Origin: Pseudomonas thivervalensis | GTDB taxonomy: Bacteria; Pseudomonadota; Gammaproteobacteria; Pseudomonadales; Pseudomonadaceae | Reading direction: 5' to 3' | DNA: 64,000 nucleotides | NCBI RefSeq assembly: GCF_001269655.1 | Contig: NZ_LHVE01000004.1 | Location: forward strand, 62,001 to 126,000 | In this document: in pieces, positions 34,268-45,068 of the stretch | Layout: each line of letters starts with the position of its first letter | How positions within the stretch are numbered: the stretch's first letter is position 1 | Program-made: the position numbers and the translations under genes | The notes under the pieces: model-generated | Databases searched by the model: none | What the model saw: the letters and a program-made list of their open reading frames with translations, nothing else | What the model was told of the DNA's origin: nothing

Positions 34268-35983
34268 TCAGCGGCGGATACGGGCCTGGAGGAACGACAG
34301 CACGTCGGCGACCGGCAGCGCTTGCGGCTCGGCCTCGGTGCGGCTCTTGTATTCCAGGTTGCCTTCGGCCAGGCCACGGTCACTGACGACGATCCGATGC
34401 GGGATGCCGATCAGTTCCATGTCCGCGAACTTGATGCCGGGGCTGGTTTTCTTGTCGCGGTCGTCCAGCAGCACTTCGAAGCCGGCGGCCGTCAGTTCGG
34501 CGTAGAGCTTGTCGGTGGCTTCACGCACCAGGTCGGTTTCATAGCGCAGTGGCACCAGGGCCACCTGGAACGGCGCCAGTGTGTCGCTCCAGATGATGCC
34601 TTTCTCGTCGTTGTTCTGTTCGATGGCGGCGGCGACCACGCGGGAAACGCCGATGCCATAGCAACCCATTTCCAGGGTAACCGGCTTGCCGTTCTCGCCC
34701 AGTACTTCGCACTTCATCGCCTTGCTGTATTTATTGCCCAACTGGAAGATGTGCCCGACTTCGATGCCGCGCTTGATTTCCAGGGTGCCCTTGCCATCCG
34801 GGCTCGGGTCGCCGGCCACGACGTTGCGCAGGTCTGCCACGGTTGGAACCGGCAGGTCGCGTTCCCAGTTCACGCCGAAGTAGTGCTTGTCGTCGACGTT
34901 GGCGCCGATGGCGAAGTCGCTCATCAATTCCACCGAACGGTCAATGATGATCGGCAGTGGCAGGTTCAACGGGCCGAGGGAGCCGGCACCGGCGCCAATG
35001 GCGTCGCGCAGATCGGCTTCGGTGGCCATGACCAGCGGGCTGGCGACGCCTGGTTGGTTGGCGGCCTTGATTTCGTTCAGCTCATGGTCGCCACGGACGA
35101 TCAGGGCAATCAGCTTGCCGGCTTCTTCCGCCCGGACGATCAGGGTCTTGATCGTGCGCTCGATCGGCAGGTTGTAGCCTTCCACCAACTGGGCAATGGT
35201 CTTGGCGTTCGGCGTGTCTACCAGGCGCAGTGCTTCAGTCGGTGCGGCGCGGGAGGTTTCCCGTGGCACGGCTTCGGCTTTCTCGATGTTGGCGGCGTAG
35301 TCGGAGCCATTGCTGAAGACGATGTCGTCTTCGCCGGACTCGGCCAGCACGTGGAACTCATGGGAGCCGGCACCGCCGATGGAACCGTTGTCGGCTTCAA
35401 CCGGACGGAATTTCAGGCCCAGGCGGGTGAACACGTTGCAATACGCCTGGTGCATGCGGTCGTAGGTGACCTGCAGCGACGCCAGGTCGGCATGGAACGA
35501 GTAGGCGTCCTTCATGATGAATTCGCGACCGCGCATCAGGCCGAAGCGCGGACGGATCTCGTCACGGAATTTGGTCTGGATCTGGTACAGGTTGATCGGC
35601 AGCTGCTTGTAGCTGCTCAACTCGTTGCGCATCAGGTCGGTGATCACTTCTTCGTGGGTCGGGCCCGCACAGAAGTCGCGACCGTGACGGTCTTTGATGC
35701 GCAGCAGCTCAGGACCGTATTCTTCCCAGCGCCCCGATTCCTGCCACAGCTCGGCCGGTTGGGTGCTCGGCATCAACACTTCCAGGGAGCCGGCGGCGTC
35801 CATCTCTTCGCGAACGATGGCTTCCACCTTGCGCATCACTCGCAGGCCCATCGGCAGCCAGGTGTACAGGCCCGAGGCGAGTTTGCGGATCATGCCGGCA
35901 CGCAGCATCAACTGATGGCTGATCACGACGGCATCGGAAGGCGTTTCTTTCTGTGTGGCGAGCAAAAATTGACTGGTGCGCAT
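34268..35983 (-). CDS. proS: Prolyl-tRNA synthetase
   Basis: 571-residue class II synthetase of bacterial type. Motif 1 region ([20 protein letters not shown]), motif 2 ([19 protein letters not shown]), an inserted YbaK-like editing domain at about 225-405 that clears Ala-tRNA(Pro), motif 3 ([14 protein letters not shown]), and the anticodon-binding domain at the end. Length is normal. Confidence 0.98.
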   Translation of the reverse strand: MRTSQFLLATQKETPSDAVVISHQLMLRAGMIRKLASGLYTWLPMGLRVMRKVEAIVREEMDAAGSLEVLMPSTQPAELWQESGRWEEYGPELLRIKDRHGRDFCAGPTHEEVITDLMRNELSSYKQLPINLYQIQTKFRDEIRPRFGLMRGREFIMKDAYSFHADLASLQVTYDRMHQAYCNVFTRLGLKFRPVEADNGSIGGAGSHEFHVLAESGEDDIVFSNGSDYAANIEKAEAVPRETSRAAPTEALRLVDTPNAKTIAQLVEGYNLPIERTIKTLIVRAEEAGKLIALIVRGDHELNEIKAANQPGVASPLVMATEADLRDAIGAGAGSLGPLNLPLPIIIDRSVELMSDFAIGANVDDKHYFGVNWERDLPVPTVADLRNVVAGDPSPDGKGTLEIKRGIEVGHIFQLGNKYSKAMKCEVLGENGKPVTLEMGCYGIGVSRVVAAAIEQNNDEKGIIWSDTLAPFQVALVPLRYETDLVREATDKLYAELTAAGFEVLLDDRDKKTSPGIKFADMELIGIPHRIVVSDRGLAEGNLEYKSRTEAEPQALPVADVLSFLQARIRR

Positions 35984-36112
35984 GGTTGGCCGTTGTCGGT
36001 TGCTGATGACGAGAAGTGACGGAGCATTGTACGGGCGAGATGCCCTGGCGTACAGGCGCGTGGCCGGTCGCCAGGTGCGAACGCCGGTTTCCCCGGCGTT
36101 TGCTGAAGTTTC

Positions 36113-37672
36113 CTACGATTCTTCCGCGGGCCGGGTGGGCGCCGGTTCCTCGTCGGGTGTCGAGTCCTGGCGCCGGTTCTCCTGGAACCAGTGCAAGGCG
36201 ATCAGCAACAGGGTCGGCACGCCCAGCAGGGCGGTGATCAGGAAGAAATTGTGGTAGCCGAACTTTTCCACCATCACCCCGGAGTAACCACCGATCAAGC
36301 GTGGCAGCAACAGCATGATCGAGCTGAGCAGGGCGTATTGGGTGGCGGAGAATTTCAGGTTGGTCAGGCTCGACAAGTAGGCGACGAACGCCGAAGTGGC
36401 CAGGCCGGAGCTGAAGTTGTCCAGGGAGATGGTGACAATCAACATCTGCAGGTTGGCGCCCATGTCGGTCAGCATCAGGAACAGGATGTTGGTGGCGGCG
36501 GAGGCGACACCGCCGATGAACAGGATGGGCAGGATGCCGAAACGTACAATCAGCAGGCCGCCCATGCCGGCGCCGACCAGGGTCATGATCAGCCCGAAAA
36601 TCTTGCTGACGCTGGCGATCTGGTCCTTGGTGAACCCCTGGTCGATATAGAACACGTTGGCCATGACGCCCATGACCGTGTCGGACATCCGGTAGGTCGC
36701 GATCAGCCCGAGCAGCAGCAGGGCCTGCCAGCGATAACGCAGGATGAAGTCGTTGATCGGCGTCAGCACCGGTGCCAGTCCGCGCCGGCCCATGGCCGAC
36801 AGGCACAGGGCGGTCAGGATGGTATAGAGGATGGCCCGCAGGAACGCCCGGTCTTGGAGCAGCAGGTCGAGCAGGCTCACACCCTCGAACAGCACGCTGG
36901 CGAAGTCGGTGTTGAAGAGCTGGGTGAACATCGCGGGGACAGAGACCAGCAGCACGATCAGCACGAATACCGACGCCAACTGATGAACGAACGTGTAGCG
37001 CCCGGCTTGCAACTGGGTGCGCAGCGGCACCGGCGGCTCGCGCATGAACAGGGAGGTGAGCAGCGCCGGGACCATCAACACGCCGAACAACAGGTAGGTG
37101 CCGGCCCAGGCCGAGTGTTTGTAGCTGAAACCGGTGGAGCCAAAGCCTTCGGCGAAGAACAGGGCGCCGGCGGTGGCCAGCAGCGCGGCGATGCGGTAAC
37201 CGGACATGTAGCTGGCGGCGAGGGCGGCCTGGCGGGTGTCGTCGGCGATTTCCAGGCGATAGGCGTCGACGGCGATGTCCTGCGTCGCGGAAGCGAAGGC
37301 GACGATCACGGCAATGGCGATCAACCAGGACAGGTGTTTTTGGGGGTCGCAGAAACCCATGCCGATCAGGCCGAGGATGACCAAGGCCTGGGAGAGTACC
37401 AGCCAGGAGCGACGGCGCCCCAGTTTGCCCAGCAGCGGCAGGCGCCATTGGTCGAGCAGTGGCGACCAGACCCACTTGAAGGCATACGCCAGGCCGATGA
37501 GGCTGGCGTAGCCGATGGTTTCGCGGGCCACGCCGGCTTCGCGCAACCAGACTGAAAGCGTGGAAAACACCAGCATGTATGGCAAGCCGGCGGCGAAGCC
37601 AAGCAGCAACAGCACGAGCGTCGAGGGACTGGCATAGGCGGCGAGGGCGGCGCGCCAGGTTTTACGGGGCAT
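36113..37672 (-). CDS. ampG: AmpG-family muropeptide permease
   Basis: 519-residue major-facilitator protein with about 14 predicted helices. AmpG proteins import GlcNAc-anhydroMurNAc peptides for wall recycling and so feed AmpR signalling of beta-lactamase induction. Typical segments: SPSTLVLLLLGFAAGLPYML at the start, YGTAFKWVW-like KWVWSPLLDQWRLP, and IAVDAYRLEI in the fifth helix. The C-terminal tail is polar (DSTPDEEPAPTRPAEES). AmpG versus a related AmpG-like paralogue cannot be separated here. Confidence 0.85.
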   Translation of the reverse strand: MPRKTWRAALAAYASPSTLVLLLLGFAAGLPYMLVFSTLSVWLREAGVARETIGYASLIGLAYAFKWVWSPLLDQWRLPLLGKLGRRRSWLVLSQALVILGLIGMGFCDPQKHLSWLIAIAVIVAFASATQDIAVDAYRLEIADDTRQAALAASYMSGYRIAALLATAGALFFAEGFGSTGFSYKHSAWAGTYLLFGVLMVPALLTSLFMREPPVPLRTQLQAGRYTFVHQLASVFVLIVLLVSVPAMFTQLFNTDFASVLFEGVSLLDLLLQDRAFLRAILYTILTALCLSAMGRRGLAPVLTPINDFILRYRWQALLLLGLIATYRMSDTVMGVMANVFYIDQGFTKDQIASVSKIFGLIMTLVGAGMGGLLIVRFGILPILFIGGVASAATNILFLMLTDMGANLQMLIVTISLDNFSSGLATSAFVAYLSSLTNLKFSATQYALLSSIMLLLPRLIGGYSGVMVEKFGYHNFFLITALLGVPTLLLIALHWFQENRRQDSTPDEEPAPTRPAEES

Positions 37673-37716
37673 GGGCTGGAGTCTGCCTCAAAAATTGCGA
37701 AAACAAAGCGCGCACT

Positions 37717-38070
37717 CTAACCGCTGTGCTCTACCGGGCGCCAGCCATGGCGCTGAATATCAACACGATTGTTCAGGACACTGATCCCTTCCATGCGCAG
37801 GCGCGCGCGCTGTTCATCTCCCGAGGCGCTGCCCGCCGGCAGGCTGATCCGACCACCGGCAGCCAATACCCGATGCCAGGGCAGCTTGGTGTCGTTCGGC
37901 AATTGGCTGAGGGTTCGCCCCACCCAGCGCGCCGCACGGCCCAATCCGGCCATTTCGGCGAGTTGGCCATAGGTGACAACCTTGCCCGCCGGCACTTGCG
38001 CCAGGGTCAGGTAAAGGGTGGTGCGGCGGATCTGGGCGGCGTTTTCGGTGTCCGCTGGGGCGTCAGTCAC
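37717..38070 (-). CDS. Alkyltransferase-like (ATL) protein
   Basis: 117-residue member of the MGMT C-terminal family. The reactive Cys of the PCHRV motif is Trp65 here (PWHRV, 64-68), which defines ATL proteins: they bind O6-alkylguanine, do not repair it themselves, and hand it to nucleotide excision repair. The HTH part (GKVVTYGQLAEMAGLGRAAR) is intact. The start appears to be GTG at 38070. Confidence 0.9.
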   Translation of the reverse strand: MTDAPADTENAAQIRRTTLYLTLAQVPAGKVVTYGQLAEMAGLGRAARWVGRTLSQLPNDTKLPWHRVLAAGGRISLPAGSASGDEQRARLRMEGISVLNNRVDIQRHGWRPVEHSG

Positions 38071-38228
38071 GTAGGGGTTCCTGGTCGGGGATGTCCGTCT
38101 GTAGATTAATTCCTACAGAACTGGTTGAGAAATGAACTCATCAGTCCTACACGGGTCAGTCCTTGCTGAGGTGTCATCCTGGGGGATAATGCCGCCTTTT
38201 CACCGCAAACTTGAGCCCTTTATCGCTT

Positions 38229-39236
38229 ATGTTGTCTAGAACCCTGCTATGCCTGGCTGTTACCAGCGCCTCCATGCCCTTGCTCGCCGACACTGTCTGG
38301 CTGAAGAATGGGGACAAACTCAGTGGCAAGATTACCGTTTTCGATGGCGGCAAGTTGCTGATCCAGACCGATTACGCCGGTGCGATTCCCATCGACTGGA
38401 AACAGGTCAAGACTCTGGAGAGTGACCAGCAACTCTTGGTCAAGCAGGATGCCTACACTGGCGAGAAAGCCAAGGCGCTGCAGGCGGCCGAGGATGGCAA
38501 GGTCACCTTGGCCAACGGTGACGCACCCAAGACCGTCGAGCTGGCCAGTATCCAGCAGATCCTCAAGCCCAAGCCAGTGGTTGAGGACTTGGTGTGGAAA
38601 GGCAATATCGATGCCGCACTGGATTACCAGCGTGCGGAAGCCGATACCGACGATTACGACATCGATTTCAAGACTTCGGCACGCCACGGTAGATGGCGAC
38701 ACACCGCCGAAGGCGAATACAACCGTGAATTCCAGGATGACGTGGTTTCTGCCGACAACTGGAGGCTGGAGTATTCCCTCGACCGGTTCATCACCGACAA
38801 ATGGTTCTGGCAAGGTCGCCTGAATTACAAGCGCGACAAAGTCGAAGACCTCGCCCGCCAGCGCGTGGTGGGTACCGGTCCGGGCTACCAGTTCTGGGAC
38901 GACGAACTGGGGGCGTTCTCCCTGGGTTCGCTGCTCAACCGCACCGATTACGAGTACCGCGACGGCGGCAAGGACAACTTCTATTCCGTGGCAATGAAGT
39001 GGGATTACAACCGCTACCTGATCGGCAAGCGCGTCGAGTTCTTCACCAACGGCGAAGTGGGCAAGCCGCTGTCTGGCGTGGCGGAGTACGCCTATGACGC
39101 CGAGATGGGGCTGCGCTACAAGGTCACCGACTGGGCGTCGCTCAACCTCAAGGCCGAGAAAGATGTCATTGAGGGCACTGAAGACAGCGACCTGAGCAAG
39201 ACACGCTACACGGCCGGGTTTGGCGTGACCTGGTAA
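38229..39236 (+). CDS. DUF481 outer-membrane protein
   Basis: 335 residues: signal peptide (MLSRTLLCLAVTSASMPLLA), an N-terminal DTVWLKNGDKLSGKI domain, and a DUF481/YdiY-type beta-barrel of alternating aromatic strands ending in a C-terminal Trp (YTAGFGVTW), the usual outer-membrane barrel signal. ATG at 38229 gives a good signal peptide; a TTG at 38211 in frame would add six residues. Substrate unknown. Confidence 0.87.
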   Translation: MLSRTLLCLAVTSASMPLLADTVWLKNGDKLSGKITVFDGGKLLIQTDYAGAIPIDWKQVKTLESDQQLLVKQDAYTGEKAKALQAAEDGKVTLANGDAPKTVELASIQQILKPKPVVEDLVWKGNIDAALDYQRAEADTDDYDIDFKTSARHGRWRHTAEGEYNREFQDDVVSADNWRLEYSLDRFITDKWFWQGRLNYKRDKVEDLARQRVVGTGPGYQFWDDELGAFSLGSLLNRTDYEYRDGGKDNFYSVAMKWDYNRYLIGKRVEFFTNGEVGKPLSGVAEYAYDAEMGLRYKVTDWASLNLKAEKDVIEGTEDSDLSKTRYTAGFGVTW

Positions 39237-39260
39237 CCCCAGGCTAACCAACAAACCCAT

Positions 39261-39349
39261 GTGGGAGCGAGCTTGCTCGCGATAGCGGTGGATCAGCAAC
39301 ATCAATGTTGACTGACAGATCGCTATCGCGAGCAAGCTCGCTCCCACAG
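39261..39349. repeat. REP pair, type A
   Basis: Arms GTGGGAGCGAGCTTGCTCGC from 39261 and the complement ending at 39349, between the convergent DUF481 and csp genes. Confidence 0.9.
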
Positions 39350-39381
39350 TTTTTTGTGCGCTGACAAAAACTGACAGGCAC

Positions 39382-39415
39382 AAAAAAGCCCCGCTTTTGA
39401 GGGCGGGGCCTTTTA
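39382..39415 (-). terminator. Terminator of csp
   Basis: On the minus strand, stem GGCCCCGCCC/GGGCGGGGCC-like (AAGGCCCCGCCCT...AGCGGGGCTT) followed by T6. Confidence 0.88.
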
Positions 39416-39431
39416 CTAAAGCAAGGACAAG

Positions 39432-39641
39432 TTAGATAACTTGAACTTCTTCAGCTTGCATGCCTTTCTGACCGCGGGTAGCGATGAAAGAAACCTGTTG
39501 GCCTTCTTTCAGGCTTTTGAAGCCGTCGGATTGGATAGCTTTGAAGTGAACGAACAGGTCGTCACCGGATTGTGGAGTGATGAAGCCGAAGCCTTTTTCA
39601 TCGTTGAACCACTTAACGGTACCGGTTTGGCGATTAGACAT
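39432..39641 (-). CDS. Cold-shock domain protein (CspA family)
   Basis: 69-residue single OB-fold RNA-binding protein. RNP1 KGFGF at 16-20 and RNP2 LFVHF at 29-33 are intact. Ribosome site AAGGAGTT. It acts as an RNA chaperone; whether it is cold-induced is not visible. A hairpin ACTCAG/CTGAGT lies in its 5' leader. Confidence 0.96.
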   Translation of the reverse strand: MSNRQTGTVKWFNDEKGFGFITPQSGDDLFVHFKAIQSDGFKSLKEGQQVSFIATRGQKGMQAEEVQVI

Positions 39642-39995
39642 GGTGTAACTCCTTGAACAAAGATAACTGCGACTCAGGAAGAACCCTGGCCGAGACTGAG
39701 TGCAAAGAGCAGGAAAAATTCTTGTAGATGGTTGGATCGAAATTCAACATATCGTGTAGAGATTCTCAGTGACACAAGCAACACAGTGGCGCCACCTTAA
39801 CCCTTTTTCCAGAATGTGCCAATGGTCTTTGCGAAGGTTTCTCTTATTTGGTGACTGACGGCGCGGGTGATGGCCGGCAGGACCCGGAAATCAAGGTGGA
39901 TCGGCGAGATTTGCGTGCCGCGCTTTGAACCCGGCCCCGTGCCCCGGTAAGATGCCGGACGTATTTTTTCCACCTCGCTATTTCAGGAAACCGCC
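39642..39995. other. Divergent region csp/dcd
   Basis: 354 bases without a gene. The csp side carries a leader with an imperfect hairpin (about 39670-39703) and AT-rich stretches around 39710-39770 that should hold its promoter. The dcd side is more GC-rich. No other element seen. Confidence 0.5.
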
Positions 39996-40562
39996 ATGAG
40001 CATCAAATCGGACAAGTGGATTCGCCGCATGGCGCAAGAGCACGGCATGATCGAGCCCTTCGTCGAGCGCCAGATGCGTGGCGAAGGCGCCGACCGGCTG
40101 ATCTCCTTCGGTGTCTCCAGCTACGGCTACGACGTGCGCTGCGCCGACGAATTCAAGGTGTTCACCAATATCAATTCGGCCACCGTCGACCCGAAGAACT
40201 TCGATGAGAAGAGCTTCGTCGACGTCAAGAGCGACGTGTGCATCATTCCGCCGAACTCCTTCGCCCTGGCCCGCACCGTCGAGTACTTCCGCATTCCGCG
40301 CAACGTACTGACCATCTGCCTGGGCAAGAGCACCTATGCCCGCTGTGGCATCATCGTCAATGTCACGCCGCTGGAACCCGAGTGGGAAGGCCACGTGACC
40401 CTGGAATTCTCCAACACCACGACCCTGCCGGCGAAAATCTACGCCAACGAGGGTGTGGCGCAGATGCTGTTCCTTGAATCCGACGAAGAATGCGAAGTGT
40501 CCTACAAGGACCGTGGCGGCAAGTATCAGGGCCAGCGCGGCGTGACGCTGCCGCGAACCTGA
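39996..40562 (+). CDS. dcd: dCTP deaminase
   Basis: 188-residue enzyme converting dCTP to dUTP in thymidylate synthesis. Family motifs: [13 protein letters not shown] near residue 30, [21 protein letters not shown] near 110 (with catalytic Glu and trimer Arg), and [10 protein letters not shown]. The length is standard. Followed by a terminator. Confidence 0.97.
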   Translation: MSIKSDKWIRRMAQEHGMIEPFVERQMRGEGADRLISFGVSSYGYDVRCADEFKVFTNINSATVDPKNFDEKSFVDVKSDVCIIPPNSFALARTVEYFRIPRNVLTICLGKSTYARCGIIVNVTPLEPEWEGHVTLEFSNTTTLPAKIYANEGVAQMLFLESDEECEVSYKDRGGKYQGQRGVTLPRT

Positions 40563-40588
40563 TTCTGACGAACTGTCGGAATTCCTGA

Positions 40589-40625
40589 GCGGGCAGGCAC
40601 TCTATTGGGTGTACTGCCCGTTTTT
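40589..40625 (+). terminator. Terminator of dcd
   Basis: Stem CGGGCA/TGCCCG with an 18-base loop and T5. Confidence 0.75.
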
Positions 40626-40662
40626 GCGTCTGCGCAACGGGCCCTCGCTCAGGAGTTGCTCT

Positions 40663-40869
40663 ATGAAGATCGATCCGCGAATCAGTGCCGAACTGGCAAG
40701 GCTTGAGCCCAATCAGATCGGCGTCATGGCTTGGTCATTGCTGGCCCATCCTGCCGAAGCGGCGGGCGGTATTCCTGGTGACCCCGATCCAGACCCCAAT
40801 CCCACGGATCCCACCGAACCCGGCGAGCCGACTCTTCCGGACGAGCCGCCTCCTGCTCCCGTAGCTTGA
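40663..40869 (+). CDS. Small proline-rich acidic protein
   Basis: 68 residues. The first half is helical (MKIDPRISAELARLEPNQIG); the second half is a Pro/Asp/Glu repeat (GDPDPDPNPTDPTEPGEP, then LPDEPPPAPVA) that is certainly disordered. AGGAG ten bases before the ATG supports translation. There is no signal peptide. Function unknown; an interaction tail is possible. Confidence 0.6.
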   Translation: MKIDPRISAELARLEPNQIGVMAWSLLAHPAEAAGGIPGDPDPDPNPTDPTEPGEPTLPDEPPPAPVA

Positions 40870-40878
40870 TCGACCGCG

Positions 40879-40924
40879 TGGCCCATCAGTTGGAGTGTGA
40901 TTGTTTCAATTGATGGGCCATATT
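40879..40924. terminator. Hairpin at pdeM 3' end
   Basis: Stem TGGCCCATCA/TGATGGGCCA with T-rich right flank, which overlaps the last bases of pdeM; could end the small ORF from the left. Confidence 0.7.
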
Positions 40925-41562
40925 TCGTTATCGCCGACGACAAAAATCCTGCAATCGCTGTCTTGCTCCACTCGATAACCGCCCGTAAACGCACCGAAGG
41001 CCGGAAGCAGACTGATCCCGCTACCCAGGCGGAAGCAGGCCAGGCGCAGGCGTTGCCGGCCCTTGCCACTCAGGTGATAGACCGGGTGCACATGACCGGC
41101 CAGCACATGACGGCTGGGGTGTGGGGTGGGCTCGTGTTGCACGGCGAACGGGCCCAGTAGCAACGGCTCCGGTACGACGCGAATGTTCAGCGTCGGCGGT
41201 GGGTCGCCGGCGCGCTTGTCGTGGTTGCCGCGAATCAGCGTCATGGCCAGGTGCGGATGTCGTTCACGCCATTCGGAAAGGGCCTTCAAGGTGCCGGGCG
41301 CGTGGGAACCGGGGCCGTGGAGAAAGTCCCCGAGAAAGATCAGCTGTCGACACGGCAGGCCGGCCAGTAACCCATCCAGCACCGCGATGTTGCTGGCAGT
41401 GGTGCCGTGGGGCACCGGTTGCCCGAGGCTGCGGTAGGCGGCGGCCTTGCCGAAATGCACATCGGCCACCATCAAGGTTTCCTGGGCGGGCCAGTACAGG
41501 GCTTTTTCCGGGAGTAGCCAGAGTTCTTCCCCTGCGAGGTTGACGGGATAAGGCGCTGGCAT
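40906..41562 (-). CDS. pdeM: Ligase-associated metallophosphoesterase PdeM
   Basis: 218-residue Mn-dependent DNA endonuclease/phosphodiesterase of the calcineurin fold. Metal ligands in DVHFGK (Asp34, His36), LGDFLHG, RGNHDKR and GHVHP are all present. In P. putida its homologue (MPE) is encoded with an Lhr-type helicase, an ATP-dependent ligase and a beta-lactamase-fold exonuclease. Its start overlaps the helicase stop by one base. Confidence 0.94.
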   Translation of the reverse strand: MPAPYPVNLAGEELWLLPEKALYWPAQETLMVADVHFGKAAAYRSLGQPVPHGTTASNIAVLDGLLAGLPCRQLIFLGDFLHGPGSHAPGTLKALSEWRERHPHLAMTLIRGNHDKRAGDPPPTLNIRVVPEPLLLGPFAVQHEPTPHPSRHVLAGHVHPVYHLSGKGRQRLRLACFRLGSGISLLPAFGAFTGGYRVEQDSDCRIFVVGDNEIWPIN

Positions 41563-44048
41563 CAGGCGTCACCGCGATCGGCAGTCTGTTCCAGCTCGCT
41601 GACCATCCGCCGGATGCGGTCGGCGAGTTTTTCCGAACTCATGCTTTCCCGGAACCGCTCCACCAGCAGCGGAAACCCGAGCGGGGTGGGGCGCTTGATC
41701 ACGTGCATGTCCAGCTTCAAGGTGTTGAGGCGTTGCAAGGTCTGCTCCAATCGATGGATATCCAATTCCTCACGCAAGACTTCCTCCCCGGCCTGGGCCA
41801 GCAACAGGTTGTCGGCGTCGTATTGCTTGAACACCTGGAAGAACAAGCCACTGGAGGCCTGCACCTGCCGGGTGCTTTTCGGCGCACCGGGGTAGCCGGC
41901 GAAGACCAGCCCGGCGATCCGGGCGATTTCGCGAAAGCGCCTGAGGGCCAGTTCCCCGGCGTTCAAGCTCGCGAGGACGTCGGCCAGCAGGTGATCGACG
42001 CCCAGCAGGCCCGGGGTCAGGGCGTGCGACCAATCCACTGCCGTGGCGCTGAGCAGTTCCAGGCCGTAATCGTTGACCGCAATGGAAAACGTCACCGGCT
42101 GTTGCCGACTGACGCGCCAGGCCAGGAGGCTGGCCAGGCCCAGATGCACCTGGCGCCCGGCAAACGGATACAGGAACAGGTGCCAGCCTTCCCGGGACTT
42201 GAGGGCTTCGGCCAGCAAGGTTTTCTGCGTGGGCAAACCGGACCAGCGTTGCTGGGTCAGCAACAAGGGCTTCACGGCCTGCATCTCCGGGCCCTCGAAG
42301 CGGCCGGCGGCGGCTTCGCTCAAACGGGCCACGACGGCGGCCGCCAGCTCGCTGGAGAGCGGCATGCGTCCGCCGTTCCAGCGCGGCACGGCCGCTTTCT
42401 TCGCCTGGCTACGCCGCACGTAGGCGGTCATGTCTTCGACCCGGACCAACTCCAGCAGCCGCCCGGCGAACAGGAAACCGTCACCGGGTCGCAGGCGGGC
42501 GATGAAGCCTTCCTCAACGCTGCCCAGGGTCTTGCCACCGCCGCCCTTGCTCCAGAACTTCAATTGCAGGCTGGCATCGCTGACAATGGTGCCGATGCTC
42601 ATGCGGTGGCGCCGGGCCAGGCGCGCATCGGGCACGCGCCAGACCCCGTGTTCGTCCGGCTCGACCCGTCGGTAATCGGGGTAGGCGGTCAGTGACAACC
42701 CGCCATGGCGTACAAAGGCCAGGGCCCAGGCCCATTCGGCCGGGTTGAGGTCGCGATAGGCCCAGGCACCCCGCACCTCCTCGAACAATTCGTCGGGAAC
42801 GAAGCCGCCGCCCAGGGCCATGCTCACCAGGTGCTGTACCAGGACATCCAGCGGCTTGTGGGGCGATAGGCGAGGTTCGACACGCCGTTGGGCCACGGCG
42901 TCCTGGGCGGCGGCGGCCTCGATCAGCTCCAGGCTGTGGGTCGGCACCAGCGTCACCCGTGAGGTCCGCCCCGGCGCGTGACCGGAACGCCCAGCGCGCT
43001 GCATCAGTCGCGCCACCCCCTTGGCCGAGCCAATCTGCAGTACCCGTTCCACCGGCAGGAAATCCACCCCCAGGTCCAGGCTGGAGGTGCAGACCACCGC
43101 CTTGAGCTGGCCGTCCTTCAGCGCGCGCTCCACCCAATCCCGGGTGTCGCGCGACAGCGAGCTATGGTGCAAGGCGATCAGCCCGGCCCAGTCGGGCCTG
43201 GCTTCAAGGATGGCTTGGTACCAGATTTCCGACTGCGCCCGGGTATTGGTGAAGACCAGGCAACTGCGGCTGGCGTCGATTTCGGCCACGACCTGAGGCA
43301 GCATCTTCAGGCCGATGTGCCCAGCCCACGGGAAACGTTCGAGGGCCGGGGGCAGCAGCGTGTCGACCTGCAGCGCCTTGCCGCTGGCGCCCTGCACGCT
43401 GGTGCCGTTGCCTTGCGGGATCAACACCTGCTCGGCGTGGGCCTGGTTACCCAGGGTCGCGGAGACGCCCCAGACGATGAGTTCGGGGTGCCAGTGCCGC
43501 AAGCGCGCCAGGGCCAGTTGCAATTGCACGCCCCGTTTGTTGCCGAGCAACTCGTGCCATTCATCCACCACCACCATGCGCAGGGTCGAAACGGCGGCTT
43601 GTGCATCGGCTCGGGCGAGCATCAGGGTCAGGCTTTCGGGCGTGGTGATCAGCGCGGTGGGCAGGCGTCGGCCTTGGCGGGCGCGTTCGCTGGCGCTGGT
43701 GTCGCCGGTGCGCAGGCCGACACTCCACGGCACTTGCAAATCTGCCAGGGGCGCTTCGAGGGCTTTGCCGGTGTCGGCCGCCAGGGCGCGCATCGGCGTG
43801 ATCCACAGGACAGTCAGCGGTTCGGCCGGCGGCTTGCGTTTGCGCGGTTTATCCGGCGGCGGCGTCGAGCGGGCGAAACGGTTGAGGGCGGCAAACCACA
43901 CGGCGTAGGTTTTGCCGGCACCGGTGCTGGCATGCAACAGCCCGGACTCTCCTCGCTTGACCGCGGCCCATACCTGCTTCTGAAAGGCGAAGGGTTTCCA
44001 GCCGCGGGCATTGAACCACTGTTTCGCGAAATTGTTGGATGTCGCCAT
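41562..44048 (-). CDS. Lhr-type ligase-associated DNA helicase
   Basis: 828-residue superfamily 2 helicase of the Lhr-Core class, a 3'-5' translocase in DNA repair. Walker A STGAGKT at 41-47, DEWH at 162-165, SSLDLGVDF, and [11 protein letters not shown] (motif VI). Winged-helix and Lhr-specific domain 4 fill the C-terminal 400 residues. Coupled to pdeM; its ligase and exonuclease partners lie 4.8 kb further along the same strand. Confidence 0.93.
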   Translation of the reverse strand: MATSNNFAKQWFNARGWKPFAFQKQVWAAVKRGESGLLHASTGAGKTYAVWFAALNRFARSTPPPDKPRKRKPPAEPLTVLWITPMRALAADTGKALEAPLADLQVPWSVGLRTGDTSASERARQGRRLPTALITTPESLTLMLARADAQAAVSTLRMVVVDEWHELLGNKRGVQLQLALARLRHWHPELIVWGVSATLGNQAHAEQVLIPQGNGTSVQGASGKALQVDTLLPPALERFPWAGHIGLKMLPQVVAEIDASRSCLVFTNTRAQSEIWYQAILEARPDWAGLIALHHSSLSRDTRDWVERALKDGQLKAVVCTSSLDLGVDFLPVERVLQIGSAKGVARLMQRAGRSGHAPGRTSRVTLVPTHSLELIEAAAAQDAVAQRRVEPRLSPHKPLDVLVQHLVSMALGGGFVPDELFEEVRGAWAYRDLNPAEWAWALAFVRHGGLSLTAYPDYRRVEPDEHGVWRVPDARLARRHRMSIGTIVSDASLQLKFWSKGGGGKTLGSVEEGFIARLRPGDGFLFAGRLLELVRVEDMTAYVRRSQAKKAAVPRWNGGRMPLSSELAAAVVARLSEAAAGRFEGPEMQAVKPLLLTQQRWSGLPTQKTLLAEALKSREGWHLFLYPFAGRQVHLGLASLLAWRVSRQQPVTFSIAVNDYGLELLSATAVDWSHALTPGLLGVDHLLADVLASLNAGELALRRFREIARIAGLVFAGYPGAPKSTRQVQASSGLFFQVFKQYDADNLLLAQAGEEVLREELDIHRLEQTLQRLNTLKLDMHVIKRPTPLGFPLLVERFRESMSSEKLADRIRRMVSELEQTADRGDA

Positions 44049-44134
44049 GCCTGCCGCGTGCGCCCTGAAGGTCCTTCTTCAGTGACCACGGCGAGATATG
44101 AAAGGTTTTATGCAGGATATCGTGGCGAGCGTGC

Positions 44135-44250
44135 TTTTGTGGCGAGGGAGCTTGCTCCCGCTGGGCTGCGAAGCGGCCCCCCAGGATCTGGATGACACGT
44201 TGCAAGGGGAGGCTGCGCCTCCAGCGGGAGCAAGCTCCCTCGCCACAAAA
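44135..44250. repeat. REP pair, type B
   Basis: Arms TTTTGTGGCGAGGGAGCTTG and complement ending at 44250. Marks one border of the aot operon. Confidence 0.9.
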
Positions 44251-44290
44251 GCGGTTGGCCGCAGGGAGCAGTCTGCCAGGTGTGCCGAGT

Positions 44291-45055
44291 CTATTTCAGG
44301 TTGCCACTGAGAAACTGCTTGAGCCGTTCGCTGGTGGGATTGCCCAGCACGTCTTCCGGCGCGCCTTCTTCTTCCACCAGGCCCTGGTGCAGGAACAGCA
44401 CCTGGTTCGAGACTTTGCGGGCGAAGCTCATTTCATGAGTCACCATGATCATGGTCCGGCCTTCTTCGGCCAGGCCCTGGATCACTTTCAACACTTCGCC
44501 CACCAGTTCCGGGTCCAGGGCCGAGGTGGGTTCGTCGAACAACATCACCTCGGGCTCCATCGCCAGCGCACGGGCGATGGCCACACGCTGTTGCTGGCCG
44601 CCGGAGAGGAACGCCGGGTACTGCTCGGCAACCCGCGCCGGCAGGCCGACCTTGTCGAGATAACGACGGGCGCGGTCATCGGCTTCCTGCTTGCTCACAC
44701 CCAGCACCCGGCGCGGCGCCATGGTGATGTTTTCCAGCACGGTCATGTGGCTCCACAGGTTGAAGTGCTGGAACACCATGGCCAGGCGCGTGCGGATGCG
44801 TTGCAGTTCGTCGGCGTCGGCCACGTGCATGCCGTGGCGGTCCTTGATCATCTGGATCGGCTGGCCGTCCAGGCTCATGGCGCCGTCATTGGGTTGTTCC
44901 AGGAAGTTGATGCAGCGCAAAAAGGTACTTTTGCCCGAGCCGCTGGCGCCGATGAGGCTGATGACGTCGCCGGTCTTGGCCTTGAGCGAAACGCCCTTGA
45001 GTACTTCATGTTCGCCATAGCTTTTATGCAGGCCTTCGATGGTCAGTTTGTACAT
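44291..45055 (-). CDS. aotP: Arginine/ornithine ABC transporter ATPase
   Basis: 254-residue HisP-type ATP-binding subunit that powers uptake of arginine and ornithine. Walker [11 protein letters not shown]-loop VFQHFNLW, signature [15 protein letters not shown], Walker [13 protein letters not shown], and H-loop THEM. Last gene of aotJQMOP; in P. aeruginosa argR follows, but here it does not. Confidence 0.95.
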   Translation of the reverse strand: MYKLTIEGLHKSYGEHEVLKGVSLKAKTGDVISLIGASGSGKSTFLRCINFLEQPNDGAMSLDGQPIQMIKDRHGMHVADADELQRIRTRLAMVFQHFNLWSHMTVLENITMAPRRVLGVSKQEADDRARRYLDKVGLPARVAEQYPAFLSGGQQQRVAIARALAMEPEVMLFDEPTSALDPELVGEVLKVIQGLAEEGRTMIMVTHEMSFARKVSNQVLFLHQGLVEEEGAPEDVLGNPTSERLKQFLSGNLK

Positions 45056-45068
45056 GGAGCATGCATCC

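Noticed and set aside
34265-36019. 584-codon frame antisense to proS
   Set aside because: Composition without domains, and proS is complete and unmistakable.
39642-39720. Cold-shock riboswitch in the csp leader
   Set aside because: Only one imperfect hairpin is seen and the leader is shorter than the thermosensing cspA leader of E. coli.
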